Shown here: piece after piece, positions 36,433 through 45,521 of the stretch
Layout of the letters: each line of letters begins with the position of its first letter
How positions within the stretch are numbered: position 1 is the stretch's first letter
Assembly (NCBI RefSeq): GCF_019207085.1
Contig: NZ_JAATOM010000002.1
Coordinates: 124,001 to 188,000 of the forward strand
Source: Variovorax sp. dw_308
GTDB lineage: Bacteria > Pseudomonadota > Gammaproteobacteria > Burkholderiales > Burkholderiaceae_C
Direction of reading: 5' to 3'
Length of the DNA: 64,000 bases
Made by a program: the position numbers and the translations under genes
The notes under the pieces: generated by a model
Databases searched by the model: none
What the model was told of the DNA's origin: nothing
What the model saw: the letters and a program-made list of their open reading frames with translations, nothing else

Positions 36433-36486
36433 CGGCCTCGCAGATTGCCACCTGAAAGAAACTGCCGATTCGCCTACCATGGGCGC

Positions 36487-36969
36487 ATGCATGAACTCCT
36501 GCAACGCACCGCCGGCCTGCCTGAAATCACGCTGGCGCCAGGCGACACATTGGTGCGCGAAGGCGACTCGGGCGACGGCCTCTGGATCCTCATTTCAGGC
36601 ACGTTGCAGGTCAGCAAGGCAGGGACCGCGATCAGTTCCGTCAGCCATCCGGGCGCGGCGATCGGCGAGATCTCGCTCCTGCTGAATTCGCCCTTCAGCG
36701 CCACGGTCGTGGCGAGCGAGCCGAGCGTACTTCGCTACGCAGCCGACGGCCGCGCCCTGCTGATGGGCAACCCCGCCATCACGCACCTGATTGCCGTCGG
36801 CCTGGCCGAACGCCTGGCCTTCGTCACGACCTATCTCGCCGACCTGAAGAACCAGTACGGCGATGCGCCGGGCCTCGCGATGGTGTCCGAGGTGCTGAAT
36901 CACCTGGCTCACCGCCAAGGCCCACCGGCGCGCTCCGGTTCGGCCCGGGAGCCCAACCCCGACTACTGA
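36487..36969 (+). CDS. Cyclic nucleotide-binding-domain protein (160 aa)
   Basis: The product is essentially one CRP-like cNMP-binding jelly roll: PGDTLVREGDSGDGLWILISGTLQV, then PGAAIGEISLLLNSPFSATVVA, which contains the phosphate-binding GE-S-LL segment. There is no helix-turn-helix, so it is a sensor or adaptor module rather than a CRP-type regulator. It lies 54 bp after the DUF5666 gene and may share its transcript. Confidence 0.85.
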   Translation: MHELLQRTAGLPEITLAPGDTLVREGDSGDGLWILISGTLQVSKAGTAISSVSHPGAAIGEISLLLNSPFSATVVASEPSVLRYAADGRALLMGNPAITHLIAVGLAERLAFVTTYLADLKNQYGDAPGLAMVSEVLNHLAHRQGPPARSGSAREPNPDY

Positions 36970-36996
36970 GCGCGGCGCCGCGGGCGCCTTGGCGGC

Positions 36997-37746
36997 TCAG
37001 AACACGGACCGTGCGGGCGCGCGCTCTGCTCCCAGCGACAACGCCTCCTCGCCCATCATCGAGCGCCACGAGGCGGTGCCCTCCGCCAGGTCGATCACGA
37101 TGTGGGCGGGCACCGGGCCGATCTGCCTTCCGGCGTTGAACACCCAGGTCGTGCCCATGCGATCCGCCCAGGCGCCTGCCGGCTTGAACGGCGGCTCGTG
37201 GACATGTCCGGTCAGCACCAGGTCGGGGCTGAATCTGGCGATCCAGGCCGCAAGATCCGCGTCGCCGTACTCGCGCTTGCCCGTCCAGCAGGTGGGCGAA
37301 CCGACCGGCGGCCAGTGATAGACCCAGATCCAGCGCGCGGGGCGTCGTTGCGCATCCGCGGCCAGTCGGAGCTCCAGCGCGGCCCGGCCCTCCGGGCCGT
37401 CCCACCACGGGCAGATCGTGATGAGCGTGTCGTCGATCGTCAGCGAGTCGCCGTCCGTATAGACGCCGGCACGGCGGCTGCCGGGCAACCACAGGGCCGC
37501 CTTCTCTCCGTGATGATCCGGGCCCGTGAGGTCGTGGTTACCAGAAGCGAGCACCAGCGAGTGGCCCGGCTTCATCAGCGAGAAGTAACGCAGCAGGACG
37601 ATCGACTGCGCATCCAGCGACACCGGCGAACTCACGTCGAGGTGATCGCCGGCGAGCACCACGAGGTCGAAGGACGGCGCCGACCGGACGACCCAATCGA
37701 GCTGGGGCAAGGTGTAGTGGAGGTCGGAGGCGAGGAGGATGCGCAC
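36997..37746 (-). CDS. Calcineurin-like metallophosphoesterase
   Basis: The five phosphoesterase blocks are in order: SDLHY (Asp8, His10), AGDHLD (Asp34), SGNHDL, VYHWPP and TGHVHEPP. A two-metal phosphodiesterase or phosphatase is expected. GTG 37746 is chosen because the fold begins there (VRILLASDLHY); the frame is open further upstream and no ribosome binding site decides the start. From it the product is 249 aa. Substrate unknown. Confidence 0.85.
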   Translation of the reverse strand: MRILLASDLHYTLPQLDWVVRSAPSFDLVVLAGDHLDVSSPVSLDAQSIVLLRYFSLMKPGHSLVLASGNHDLTGPDHHGEKAALWLPGSRRAGVYTDGDSLTIDDTLITICPWWDGPEGRAALELRLAADAQRRPARWIWVYHWPPVGSPTCWTGKREYGDADLAAWIARFSPDLVLTGHVHEPPFKPAGAWADRMGTTWVFNAGRQIGPVPAHIVIDLAEGTASWRSMMGEEALSLGAERAPARSVF

Positions 37747-37951
37747 TGGGTCAGGTGACAGCAAGGTTCGCACCAGCGCCGGCAGTGACTTGCGAGCGGC
37801 TGTTGATCGACCTGCACCATCACGGAGCAGATTCCGGCAGCCCTCGGGCACGAAACCGATGCACGGTGCGGCGCCCGACATCCGGAGCAGCCATCTTGCG
37901 GGCCAGCCCATCCAGCGCCAGACTCAAAGCCCCCACGAGGATTTCCCCGCC

Positions 37952-39226
37952 ATGCAATCGACCCTTTTGACCGAAGCAGCCGCCCCGCCCTCACGCACGC
38001 AGATCGAATCGCTGTCGCTCGAAGGCGTCAACCCCGCCGACCCGCAATGGTTTGTCGACGACACCATCGGCGACTTGCTGGGGCGCCTGCGCCGGGAGGA
38101 TCCGGTCCACCGCTCGCACAGCCCGGTCCCGGGCATCGGCGACTACTGGTCGGTATTGCGCTACCGGGACATCATGCATGTGGAGATGCACCCCGACATC
38201 TTCTCCTCCGACTGGAGCCGGGGCGGCATCACGCTGATGGACTTCCCGCCCGGTGAGCAGCAGTTGCAGATGTTCATCGCGATGGACCCGCCCAAGCACG
38301 ACGAGCAGCGCAAGGTGGTGAGCCCGATCGCGGCGCAGGCCAACCTCGACGGATGGGAAAGCCTGATCCGCGAACGCACCTGCAAGGTGCTCGACGGCCT
38401 GCCGCGCGGCGAGACCTTCGACTGGGTCGACCGGGTGTCGATCGAACTGACTGCCATGATGCTGGCCACGCTGTTCGACTTTCCGCAGGAAGAGCGGCGC
38501 CGACTGACCTTCTGGTCGGACATCGCCACGAGCAACAAGCTCACCAATCCCGATGCGCCGGAGCCCGAGGTCCGCATGGCCGCGCTGCGCGAGATGCTCG
38601 GTTTTTTCACCAAGCTGTGGAACGAGCGCGTCAACGCACCGCCGCGCCCCGACCTGGTGTCGATGTTGGCGCACAGCCCGACCACCCGCAACATGTCGCC
38701 GCTGGAGTACATGGGCAACCTGGTGCTGCTGATCGTCGGCGGCAACGACACCACGCGCAGCACGATGACCGGTGGCCTGCTCGCAATGCTGAACAACCCC
38801 GGCGAGATGAAGAAGTTGCGCGCCGACCCGTCGCTGATCGGCAGCATGATCACCGAGGTCATCCGCTGGCAGACGCCACTGGCCTACATGCGCCGCACCG
38901 CCACGCAGGACACCGAACTCGGCGGCAAGAAGATCCGCCAAGGCGACAAGCTGGCGCTGTGGTACCTCTCGGCCAACCGCGACGACGCGATGATCAAGCA
39001 GCCCGATGAATTCATCATCGACCGGCCGATGCCGCGCCTGCACCTGTCCTTCGGCTTCGGCATCCACCGCTGCGTGGGCAACCGGATCGCCGATCTGCAG
39101 TTGCGGGTGCTGTGGGAGGAGCTGCTGCGGCGCGGCATGCAGATCGAACTCATGAGCGAGCCGAAGCGGGTGCGCTCGTCCTTCGTGCATGGCTTTACGC
39201 AGATGCCGGTGCGGATCGTCGGCTGA
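37952..39226 (+). CDS. CYP153-like cytochrome P450
   Basis: The 424-aa protein has the I-helix GGNDTT (263-268), ExxR as EVIR (302-305) and the heme-binding loop FGFGIHRCVG with Cys374. The segments HDEQRKVVSPIAA, TFDWVDRVSIELTAMMLATLFDFP and HRCVGNRIADLQLRVLWEELL-like end strongly resemble CYP153 alkane omega-hydroxylases. These need ferredoxin and ferredoxin reductase, which are not encoded nearby. It converges on a LysR gene. Confidence 0.85.
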   Translation: MQSTLLTEAAAPPSRTQIESLSLEGVNPADPQWFVDDTIGDLLGRLRREDPVHRSHSPVPGIGDYWSVLRYRDIMHVEMHPDIFSSDWSRGGITLMDFPPGEQQLQMFIAMDPPKHDEQRKVVSPIAAQANLDGWESLIRERTCKVLDGLPRGETFDWVDRVSIELTAMMLATLFDFPQEERRRLTFWSDIATSNKLTNPDAPEPEVRMAALREMLGFFTKLWNERVNAPPRPDLVSMLAHSPTTRNMSPLEYMGNLVLLIVGGNDTTRSTMTGGLLAMLNNPGEMKKLRADPSLIGSMITEVIRWQTPLAYMRRTATQDTELGGKKIRQGDKLALWYLSANRDDAMIKQPDEFIIDRPMPRLHLSFGFGIHRCVGNRIADLQLRVLWEELLRRGMQIELMSEPKRVRSSFVHGFTQMPVRIVG

Positions 39227-39255
39227 TCTCAAGAGGACCAGGAATCCCGGGGCCT

Positions 39256-40203
39256 TCAGCCCGAGATCAGCTCGGCGGGGATCAGGCCCTTCTCGATCAT
39301 CGCCGCATCCCACGGCGGCACCTTCGCGAAAGCGGCCCCGATGCGCTCGATGAACAGCTTCAGCTTGAACGCGTTGCGCGAGGTGCCCGCGTACACCGCA
39401 CTCAGCGAGAACGACGACAGCGCATGGTCCGCGAGGACCACCTCCAGGTCACCGCGCAGGATGGCGTCGCCCGCCACCATGGTCGGCAGGCAGACGATGC
39501 CCGCATGGTCCAGCGCGTACTCGCGCAGCAGGTGCACGCTGTTGGTCAGGAGCGCGGCGCTCATGTAGATCGTGACCTGTTCGCCCTGGTGGTGGAAGGT
39601 CCAGCGGTCGCGGGTCGGATAACCGGAGTAGAGCCCCAGCGAGTGCTTGTGCAACTCGCGCGGGGTCTCCGGCCGGCCATGCGCCTTGAGGTAATCCGGC
39701 GTGGCGCAGAACACGCGGCGCACGGGAAACAGCGGCCGCGAGATCAGTTCGGTCGAGGCGGCCGGGAAGATCTGCAGGGCGCAATCGACGCCCGCCTTCA
39801 CCGGATCGACCACCGCGTCGCTGACGATCAGTTCCAGGTGGATGTCCGGATAGTTGGCCTGGAACTCGCGCAGCAGCGCGGCGAAATGGCCCAGCACGAA
39901 GCCGGTCAGCGCATGGATGCGCAGCGTGCCCGTGGGGCCGGCGCGGGCGTCGCGCATCTGGTCGAACACGTTGTTGGCACGACCGACGAGTTCGATGCAG
40001 TCGCGCAGGAAGGCCTGACCCACATCGCTGAGCCGCACCACCCGCGTACTGCGGTGAAACAGCGGCGCGCCGACATGGTCCTCGAGTTGCTTGATGCGGC
40101 TGGTGATGACCGACTTGGCCACGCGCAACTGACGGCCGGCCTCGGCAAAGCTCTGCGTCTGCGCGACGCGCACGAAAGTCTCGATGTTCTCAAGCCGGTC
40201 CAT
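39256..40203 (-). CDS. LysR-type transcriptional regulator
   Basis: ATG 40203 gives a standard 315-aa LysR protein: helix-turn-helix at 1-60 (FAEAGRQLRVAKSVITSRIKQLE) and an effector domain from about 90. The start lies 14 bp inside the phosphoribosyltransferase gene, so it is the last gene of the overlapping TetR-hydrolase-PRTase-LysR operon. It may regulate the neighbouring P450 gene; this is a guess from position. Confidence 0.92.
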   Translation of the reverse strand: MDRLENIETFVRVAQTQSFAEAGRQLRVAKSVITSRIKQLEDHVGAPLFHRSTRVVRLSDVGQAFLRDCIELVGRANNVFDQMRDARAGPTGTLRIHALTGFVLGHFAALLREFQANYPDIHLELIVSDAVVDPVKAGVDCALQIFPAASTELISRPLFPVRRVFCATPDYLKAHGRPETPRELHKHSLGLYSGYPTRDRWTFHHQGEQVTIYMSAALLTNSVHLLREYALDHAGIVCLPTMVAGDAILRGDLEVVLADHALSSFSLSAVYAGTSRNAFKLKLFIERIGAAFAKVPPWDAAMIEKGLIPAELISG

Positions 40204-40849
40204 GCGCGCGATCCAGCAGTTGCATGACTTCCTCGTCGGTGGTCTGGGAGAAATCCGTGTACCACGCGCCGACGGCATGGAAGTGCGGCGGCGTGAGGAG
40301 GCAGGTCACTTCGTCCGCCTCGCCACGCAACAGCGCCTCGGCCTGGACCGAGGCGACCGGGCTGCACACGACCACGCGTGCCGGCTGCAGCAGCCGCAGT
40401 GCCCGCACGGCGGCGCGCATCGTCGAGCCGGTCGCCAGGCCGTCGTCGACCAGCAGCACCTTGCAGCCGTCCACGTCCAGCGCGGGTCGGCCGCTGCGGT
40501 AGCACTGCTCGCGCCGTTGCAGCTCGGCGCGCTCCGCTTCGGCCACGCGGGCGATGGCTGCCTCGCCGATGCCGAGCTGGCGCACCACGTCGTCGTCGAG
40601 GACCTGCACTTGCCCGGTCGCGATCGCGCCCATCGCGTACTCCTCCTGACCGGGCACGCCGAGCTTGCGGACGACGAACACATCGAGCGGCGCATGCAGT
40701 GCCCGAGCCACCTCGAAGGCCACCGGAACACCGCCGCGTGGCAGCGCCAGCACGCGCACGTCCGCCTGGTCGGCGTACGCGGCCAGCGCTTGCGCCAGCG
40801 CTCGCCCTGCGGCGCGCCGGTCCCGGAACTCATGGACTGCCATGGCCAA
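40190..40849 (-). CDS. Type I phosphoribosyltransferase-domain protein
   Basis: The 219-aa protein has the PRPP-binding loop VLLVDDGLATGSTMRAAVRAL (near residue 132) and an ALPRGGVPVAFEVA segment near 35. Stand-alone PRTase proteins of this class are often seen near hydrolases and stress genes and have no assigned substrate. It overlaps the upstream hydrolase gene by 20 bp and the downstream LysR gene by 14 bp. Confidence 0.88.
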   Translation of the reverse strand: MAMAVHEFRDRRAAGRALAQALAAYADQADVRVLALPRGGVPVAFEVARALHAPLDVFVVRKLGVPGQEEYAMGAIATGQVQVLDDDVVRQLGIGEAAIARVAEAERAELQRREQCYRSGRPALDVDGCKVLLVDDGLATGSTMRAAVRALRLLQPARVVVCSPVASVQAEALLRGEADEVTCLLTPPHFHAVGAWYTDFSQTTDEEVMQLLDRAHGPA

Positions 40850-41696
40850 GGCCCAGCAACACCACTGCGCGCCTGTACGTTGCGGACTTCGGATTCGCCA
40901 GCTCGTTGAGCACGTTCATGTGATTGCGGCCGGCCTCGGTCTCCGCGGCGGTGACGATGCCTGGGCCCCAGGCATGCGATATCAAGGCAGCCTGCCGATG
41001 GAACTCCTCGCTCTCGTCGCCGCCCACCACCGTCACCAGCGAACCGCGCGAAGGCGCAGGCATCGCGGCGGGGCTCAGGCGCAGGGCCGATTCCGCAGTC
41101 AGGCCGATGTCGGGCGCCAGGAAGGGCGCATGACGCAGCGGCTCCAGCTCGTAAAGGCCCGAGATCGACAGCGCCGACTTCACCAGGTCCGCCGGCAGGT
41201 CCGGCGCCACCGCTTGCCAGTCACAGGCCAGCAGCATCGTCGCCAGGTGCCCGCCCGCGGAATGGCCCGCCACGACGATGCGATTACGGTCGCAGCAGAG
41301 GTCCCTCGCATTGCGCCAGACCCAGGTCAGCGCGCGCACCAGTTGCAGCACGATGTGCTCGATGCCCACCGCCGGGCACAGCGCGTAGTTCAGCAGCACG
41401 ACCTCGGCGCCGGCATCGGACAGCGGCGGCGCGACGAAGGCATGGTCGCGCTTGTCGAGCGCGCGCCAGTAGCCGCCGTGGATGTAGACGAACAGGGGCG
41501 CATTCGGGCGCGGCGCGGGCAGGATGTCGAGTTGCTCGCTGGGGTCGTCGCCATAGGCCAGGTCGAACAGCCATTCCGGCCGCTGCAATGCGCGCGCCGA
41601 TGCATCGGCCCAATGCTGGAGGATGGCAGGATGCTCCGGGATGCGGGCGCGGTTGTTGTATTGCGAGTCGTACCAGGCGGGCGATTGAAGGGGCAT
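40830..41696 (-). CDS. Alpha/beta hydrolase, arylformamidase-like
   Basis: The 288-aa protein has the oxyanion motif VYIHGGYWRALDKRDHAF (near 76-93) and nucleophile elbow GHSAGGH, the pattern of kynurenine-formamidase-like esterases. Its ATG lies 1 nt after the TetR stop, so the two are coupled. Similar proteins hydrolyse N-formyl or ester bonds; substrate is not known. Confidence 0.85.
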   Translation of the reverse strand: MPLQSPAWYDSQYNNRARIPEHPAILQHWADASARALQRPEWLFDLAYGDDPSEQLDILPAPRPNAPLFVYIHGGYWRALDKRDHAFVAPPLSDAGAEVVLLNYALCPAVGIEHIVLQLVRALTWVWRNARDLCCDRNRIVVAGHSAGGHLATMLLACDWQAVAPDLPADLVKSALSISGLYELEPLRHAPFLAPDIGLTAESALRLSPAAMPAPSRGSLVTVVGGDESEEFHRQAALISHAWGPGIVTAAETEAGRNHMNVLNELANPKSATYRRAVVLLGLGHGSP

Positions 41697-41697
41697 G

Positions 41698-42366
41698 TCA
41701 GGTCGTCCTGCTTTTCGTCTTGAGTGGCTTGGCCTCGGAATCACGCAGCGCGGCGTCGATCAGCGCATCGGCCATCCACAGCGCGGTCTTCTCGACCTCG
41801 CGGTCGCGCAGGCCCCAGATGTCCTTGAGGATCACATAGGGCTCGATGCCGTAGACGACCGACAGCGCATGGTGCAGCCGGTCGCGAACGGCGGGCCGCA
41901 GGAGCGGCGCGAGCGGCTCGATCGCATGCTCCAGGATGCGCACGCGATGGCCGCGCCGGTAAGGCTCCTCCTCCAGCAGGCCGGCGCGCTCCAGCCCCCA
42001 CTGCTCCAGCGAAAGCTGCGCGGCGGCGCGCAATTGCGCCTCGAATTCCTTGAAGCGCGGGAAGGTCTGCACGAAGAGTTCGTGCACCCGCTCGCGGCCG
42101 TTCGGGTTGTCCGACGCCAGCTTGCGCACCGGGCCGAGCGAGCTGTCGATCACCGCCGTGACCAGCGCGCTGCGGCTCGGAAAGTAGCGGTAGGCCGTGG
42201 CCCGCGACACCTTAGAGCGTGCCGCGCATTCGGCCACCGAGGGGATGTGGCCGCTCTCCTTGATGATGGTCATCGCCGTGTCGAGCAGCAGCTTGAACGT
42301 GGCCGCGCGCACGCCGCGCTCGGGAGGCACGGGGGGCTCGCTCAGCTTGTGTTTCAGTCTCGCCAT
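41698..42366 (-). CDS. TetR-family repressor, divergent from cluster B
   Basis: The 222-aa product has an N-terminal TetR helix-turn-helix (about 35-75, SVAECAARSKVSRATAYRYF) and a ligand domain. It is the first gene of a minus-strand operon and faces the FAH gene across 181 bp containing a promoter and a 22-bp palindrome of TetR-operator form. It is therefore the likely repressor of cluster B and of itself, relieved by a pathway metabolite. Confidence 0.9.
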   Translation of the reverse strand: MARLKHKLSEPPVPPERGVRAATFKLLLDTAMTIIKESGHIPSVAECAARSKVSRATAYRYFPSRSALVTAVIDSSLGPVRKLASDNPNGRERVHELFVQTFPRFKEFEAQLRAAAQLSLEQWGLERAGLLEEEPYRRGHRVRILEHAIEPLAPLLRPAVRDRLHHALSVVYGIEPYVILKDIWGLRDREVEKTALWMADALIDAALRDSEAKPLKTKSRTT

Positions 42367-42402
42367 CGGGTTTGTCCGGAGCGCGGGAGGCCCCTCGGTC
42401 TC

Positions 42403-42432
42403 TTGTGGTTTTTCGATCTCGAACCGTATGAT
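42403..42432 (+). promoter_or_regulatory. Sigma70-like promoter of cluster B
   Basis: TTGTGG (42403-42408) and TATGAT (42427-42432) are 18 bp apart. Transcription would start about 7-10 bp downstream, immediately before the palindromic operator. It is the only good promoter seen on the plus strand ahead of the cluster. Confidence 0.65.
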
Positions 42433-42444
42433 GCAGCCATCCCA

Positions 42445-42466
42445 GTTTGAGACGCAAGTCTCAAAC
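42445..42466. promoter_or_regulatory. TetR-type operator
   Basis: GTTTGAGAC (42445-42453) and GTCTCAAAC (42458-42466) form a perfect 9-bp inverted repeat with a 4-bp spacer, at or just after the expected transcription start of cluster B. Two direct repeats AGACTTCCGA follow at 42469 and 42479. Occupation by the divergent TetR protein would block both directions. Confidence 0.75.
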
Positions 42467-42547
42467 GAGACTTCCGAAAGACTTCCGAGACTTCGAGGCA
42501 GCCGGCACCCGCCAGCACGACCACGGGGCGCCATGGAGACAAAGTCA

Positions 42548-43414
42548 ATGCGTTTGGCCAGCTGGAATTGGGGTGGTCGCGACTGCGTGGGCACGATCTC
42601 GCCGGACGGGCGGGAGGCCACGCCGCTGGGCGTGCGCGATGCGTCACGCGGCGTTTTGCCGCTGATCCAGGGACTGGCCAATGGGGAGTCGCTTCCCTCG
42701 CCATCGGGCACGCGGATTCCGGTCGAACTCATCACCCTGCGCTCACCACTGCCGCGCCCGTTGCGCAGCCTGTTCTGCGTCGGGCGCAACTACCACGCGC
42801 ATGCGGCCGAGCTGGCCGGCACGGTGTTCCGCGCGACCATGCCCGAGAGCGACCCCTGGCCGATCGTGTTCGGCAAGCTCGGCGAATGCGTGATCGGGCC
42901 GCACGACGTGGTGCGGCTGCCCTCGCCTTCCGTTTCGGCGCAGATCGACTACGAATCGGAACTGGCGGTGGTCATCGGCCGCGGCGGGCGCGACATCCCG
43001 GCCTCGCACGCGATGGACCACATCTTCGGCTACACGGTGGTCAACGACGTGACCGCGCGCGACGTGCAGATGCGCCACCAGCAATGGGACCTGGGCAAGA
43101 GCTTCGACACCTTCTGCCCGATGGGCCCCTGGATCGTGACGGCCGACGAACTCGACGGCCGCGCCACGCGCGTGCGCGGCTGGGTCAACGGCGCGCTGCG
43201 GCAGGACGGGCAGACGCGCGACATGATCTTCGACATCCCCACGCTCATCGAGACCTGCTCGCGCGGCATCACGCTGCACCCCGGCGACGTGATCGCGACG
43301 GGGACGCCCTCGGGTGTCGGCATGGGGCAGAACCCGCCGCAATGGCTCAAGTCCGGCGACGTGGTGCGCGTCGAGATCGACGGCGTCGGCGTCATCGAGA
43401 ACAGGTTCGAATAA
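42548..43414 (+). CDS. Fumarylacetoacetate hydrolase-family enzyme
   Basis: ATG 42548 lies 9 nt after GGAGA; an upstream ATG at 42533 is itself part of that site. The 288-aa protein shows the FAH core: SLFCVGRNYHAHAAEL, the metal-binding Glu pair in DYESELAVVIGRGG, GYTVVNDVTARDVQ and the ending GDVIATGTPSGVG. Such enzymes hydrolyse C-C bonds of oxo-acids or decarboxylate and hydrate dienoates. As the first gene of cluster B it probably acts on a ring-opened intermediate. Confidence 0.92.
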   Translation: MRLASWNWGGRDCVGTISPDGREATPLGVRDASRGVLPLIQGLANGESLPSPSGTRIPVELITLRSPLPRPLRSLFCVGRNYHAHAAELAGTVFRATMPESDPWPIVFGKLGECVIGPHDVVRLPSPSVSAQIDYESELAVVIGRGGRDIPASHAMDHIFGYTVVNDVTARDVQMRHQQWDLGKSFDTFCPMGPWIVTADELDGRATRVRGWVNGALRQDGQTRDMIFDIPTLIETCSRGITLHPGDVIATGTPSGVGMGQNPPQWLKSGDVVRVEIDGVGVIENRFE

Positions 43415-43416
43415 CC

Positions 43417-44214
43417 ATGCGCTTCCAGATGATCGACCGCATCGCGGTGGAAGAAGAAGGCGAAGGCCCGGCCATCGTATGCGTGCACGGGCTGGGCGGC
43501 AGCTCCAACACCTTCACGCCCCTGATGCCGGCCATGGCGCGGCATCGCGTGATCCGGCTGGACCTGCCGGGCAGCGGGCGATCCCAGCGGGCCGAAGGCG
43601 GCCTGACGATCGAGCGCTACGTCGCCACCATCCTCGACGTGTGCGACCGGCTGAACGTCCTGCGGGCGCATTGGGTGGGGCACTCCATGGGCAACATCGT
43701 GCTGCAGCACATCGCGGCGGCGCATCCGAAGCGGGTCGCGAGCCTCACGATGTTCGGGCCACTGATCACGCCGCCCGATGCCGCGCGCACCGCCATCCAG
43801 GCGCGGGCGGCCAAGGCGCGCGAAGGTGCCAGCGGCATGCAGGACATCACGCTGGCGCTGCTGCAAGCCTCGATTTCCGCCGACACGCGCGAGCGCCTGC
43901 CGATCGCCGTGGCCTACGTGCGCGAGAGCCTGATGCGGCAGGATGGCGAGAACTACGCACGCAGTTGCGAGGCGCTGGCAGCGGCGCAACCCGCGGCGAT
44001 CGAGAACATCGAGGCGCCCGTGCTGCTCGTGACCGGCGACGAGGACGGCGTGGCGCCCCCGCAAGCCGTGCGCGCCATGGCCGACAAGCTGCACCGCGCC
44101 GCCAGCAAGCGCGTCGTGGTGCTGCCGCGCTGCGGCCACTGGACGCCCATCGAACGGCCGGAAGAATGCCAGCGAGAGCTGCGCGACTTCCTCGCTGCAA
44201 ACGCAAGGAGCTGA
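43417..44214 (+). CDS. Alpha/beta hydrolase
   Basis: The 265-aa product shows the oxyanion HG motif (VHGLGGSSNT), nucleophile Ser90 (GHSMG), acid Asp208 or Asp210 (GDEDGVAP) and His241 (CGHWTP). It resembles the 3-oxoadipate enol-lactonase and meta-cleavage hydrolase group, which open lactones or split C-C bonds. It follows the FAH gene after 2 bp, and the next gene starts 2 bp after its stop, so the block is tightly coupled. Confidence 0.92.
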   Translation: MRFQMIDRIAVEEEGEGPAIVCVHGLGGSSNTFTPLMPAMARHRVIRLDLPGSGRSQRAEGGLTIERYVATILDVCDRLNVLRAHWVGHSMGNIVLQHIAAAHPKRVASLTMFGPLITPPDAARTAIQARAAKAREGASGMQDITLALLQASISADTRERLPIAVAYVRESLMRQDGENYARSCEALAAAQPAAIENIEAPVLLVTGDEDGVAPPQAVRAMADKLHRAASKRVVVLPRCGHWTPIERPEECQRELRDFLAANARS

Positions 44215-44216
44215 AC

Positions 44217-45506
44217 ATGGCCGATGTGATGTTCACCAACGTGAAGATCTTCGATGGCGGCGGTGAAGCGCCGTTCATGGGCGACGTGCTGGTGCAGGGC
44301 AACCGCATCTCGCGCGTCGTGAAGACGGCCTACGGCGCACGCTCGACACCCGTGAGCGGCGCACAGGTCATCGACGGCGCGGGCGCCTTCCTGATGCCGG
44401 GCATGGTCGAGGCGCACACGCATTTCTCGTGGAACGACCAGCCCAGCCTCGACGCCATCCAGCGCATGCCGCCGGAGGAGCACATCCTCTGGTGCGCCGA
44501 GGTGGCCAAGCGCTACCTCGACATGGGCTGGACCAGTTGCGTGGGCGCGGCCACCGCCAAGCCGCGGCTGGACGTGGTGATCCGTAATGCGATCAACGAC
44601 GGCACCATCATCGGCCCGCGCTATCTCGCGGCCAGCCAGGAGATCACCGTGCCCGGCGGCCTCGGCGACACCACGCAGCCGCACCTGCCGCAACCGGAAT
44701 TCGCCTTTGGCGCGATCGTCAGCGGCGCCGAAGAAATGCGGCGCTGCGTGCGCATGTTCTGCAAGTACGGCGTGGATTCGCTGAAGATCAATCTCTCGGG
44801 CGAGTCGATCACCGGCATGCCGAGTGAATCGAGCCAGTTCACCGAAGAGGAAGTGCGCGTCTGCGTCGAGGAGGCCAAGAACTGGGGCAAGCGCGTCGCG
44901 GCGCATGCGCGCTCCACCTGGTCGATCAAGCAATGCGTGAAGCAAGGCATCGAGGTGATCTACCACGCCAGCTTCACCGACACGGAAGCGCTCGACATGC
45001 TCGAGGCGCACAAGACCGAGCACTTCATTGCCCCCGGCCTGGCCTGGCTCATCAACACCTCCTATCACGCGAGCCAGTGGGGCCTGACGCCGGAGGTGAC
45101 GCGCAAGATGGGCTACCACCGCGAACTGGACGCGGCGGTCGAGAGCATGCGCGCCATGCGCAAGCGCGGCATCCGCATCCTGCCCGGCGGCGACTACGGC
45201 TTCGCCTGGACGCCGCACGGCACCAATGCAAAGGACCTGGAGTACTTCGTCAAGTACGTGGGCATGAGCACGATGGAGGCGCTGCTGTCGGCCACCGCAT
45301 GGGGCGGGCCGATGATGCGGATGGGGAAGGTGCTGGGCTACATCCGCGAGGGGTACCTGGCGGACATCCTGCTGGTGGATGGGGATCCGCTGGCCGACAT
45401 CACGGTGCTGCAGGACAAGGCGCGCATCCTGGCGGTGATGAAGGATGGCGAGTTCCATCGGGCGCCGCCGGTGCGGCGGTCGCAGATGCAGCGGTGGGCG
45501 GCTTGA
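44217..45506 (+). CDS. Metal-dependent amidohydrolase, paralog 1
   Basis: The 429-aa TIM barrel carries the amidohydrolase metal ligands: EAHTHFSWND (His67, His69), Lys190 (KINLSGE), His230 (AAHARS), His250 (IYHASF) and Asp326 (GGDYGF). Lys190 is the probable carboxylated lysine, so a binuclear site is likely. The HTHFSWND and GGDYGF features recall the prolidase/arginine carboxypeptidase subgroup. Substrate unknown. A second copy follows. Confidence 0.9.
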   Translation: MADVMFTNVKIFDGGGEAPFMGDVLVQGNRISRVVKTAYGARSTPVSGAQVIDGAGAFLMPGMVEAHTHFSWNDQPSLDAIQRMPPEEHILWCAEVAKRYLDMGWTSCVGAATAKPRLDVVIRNAINDGTIIGPRYLAASQEITVPGGLGDTTQPHLPQPEFAFGAIVSGAEEMRRCVRMFCKYGVDSLKINLSGESITGMPSESSQFTEEEVRVCVEEAKNWGKRVAAHARSTWSIKQCVKQGIEVIYHASFTDTEALDMLEAHKTEHFIAPGLAWLINTSYHASQWGLTPEVTRKMGYHRELDAAVESMRAMRKRGIRILPGGDYGFAWTPHGTNAKDLEYFVKYVGMSTMEALLSATAWGGPMMRMGKVLGYIREGYLADILLVDGDPLADITVLQDKARILAVMKDGEFHRAPPVRRSQMQRWAA

Positions 45507-45521
45507 ACACAGGAGAAGCAC

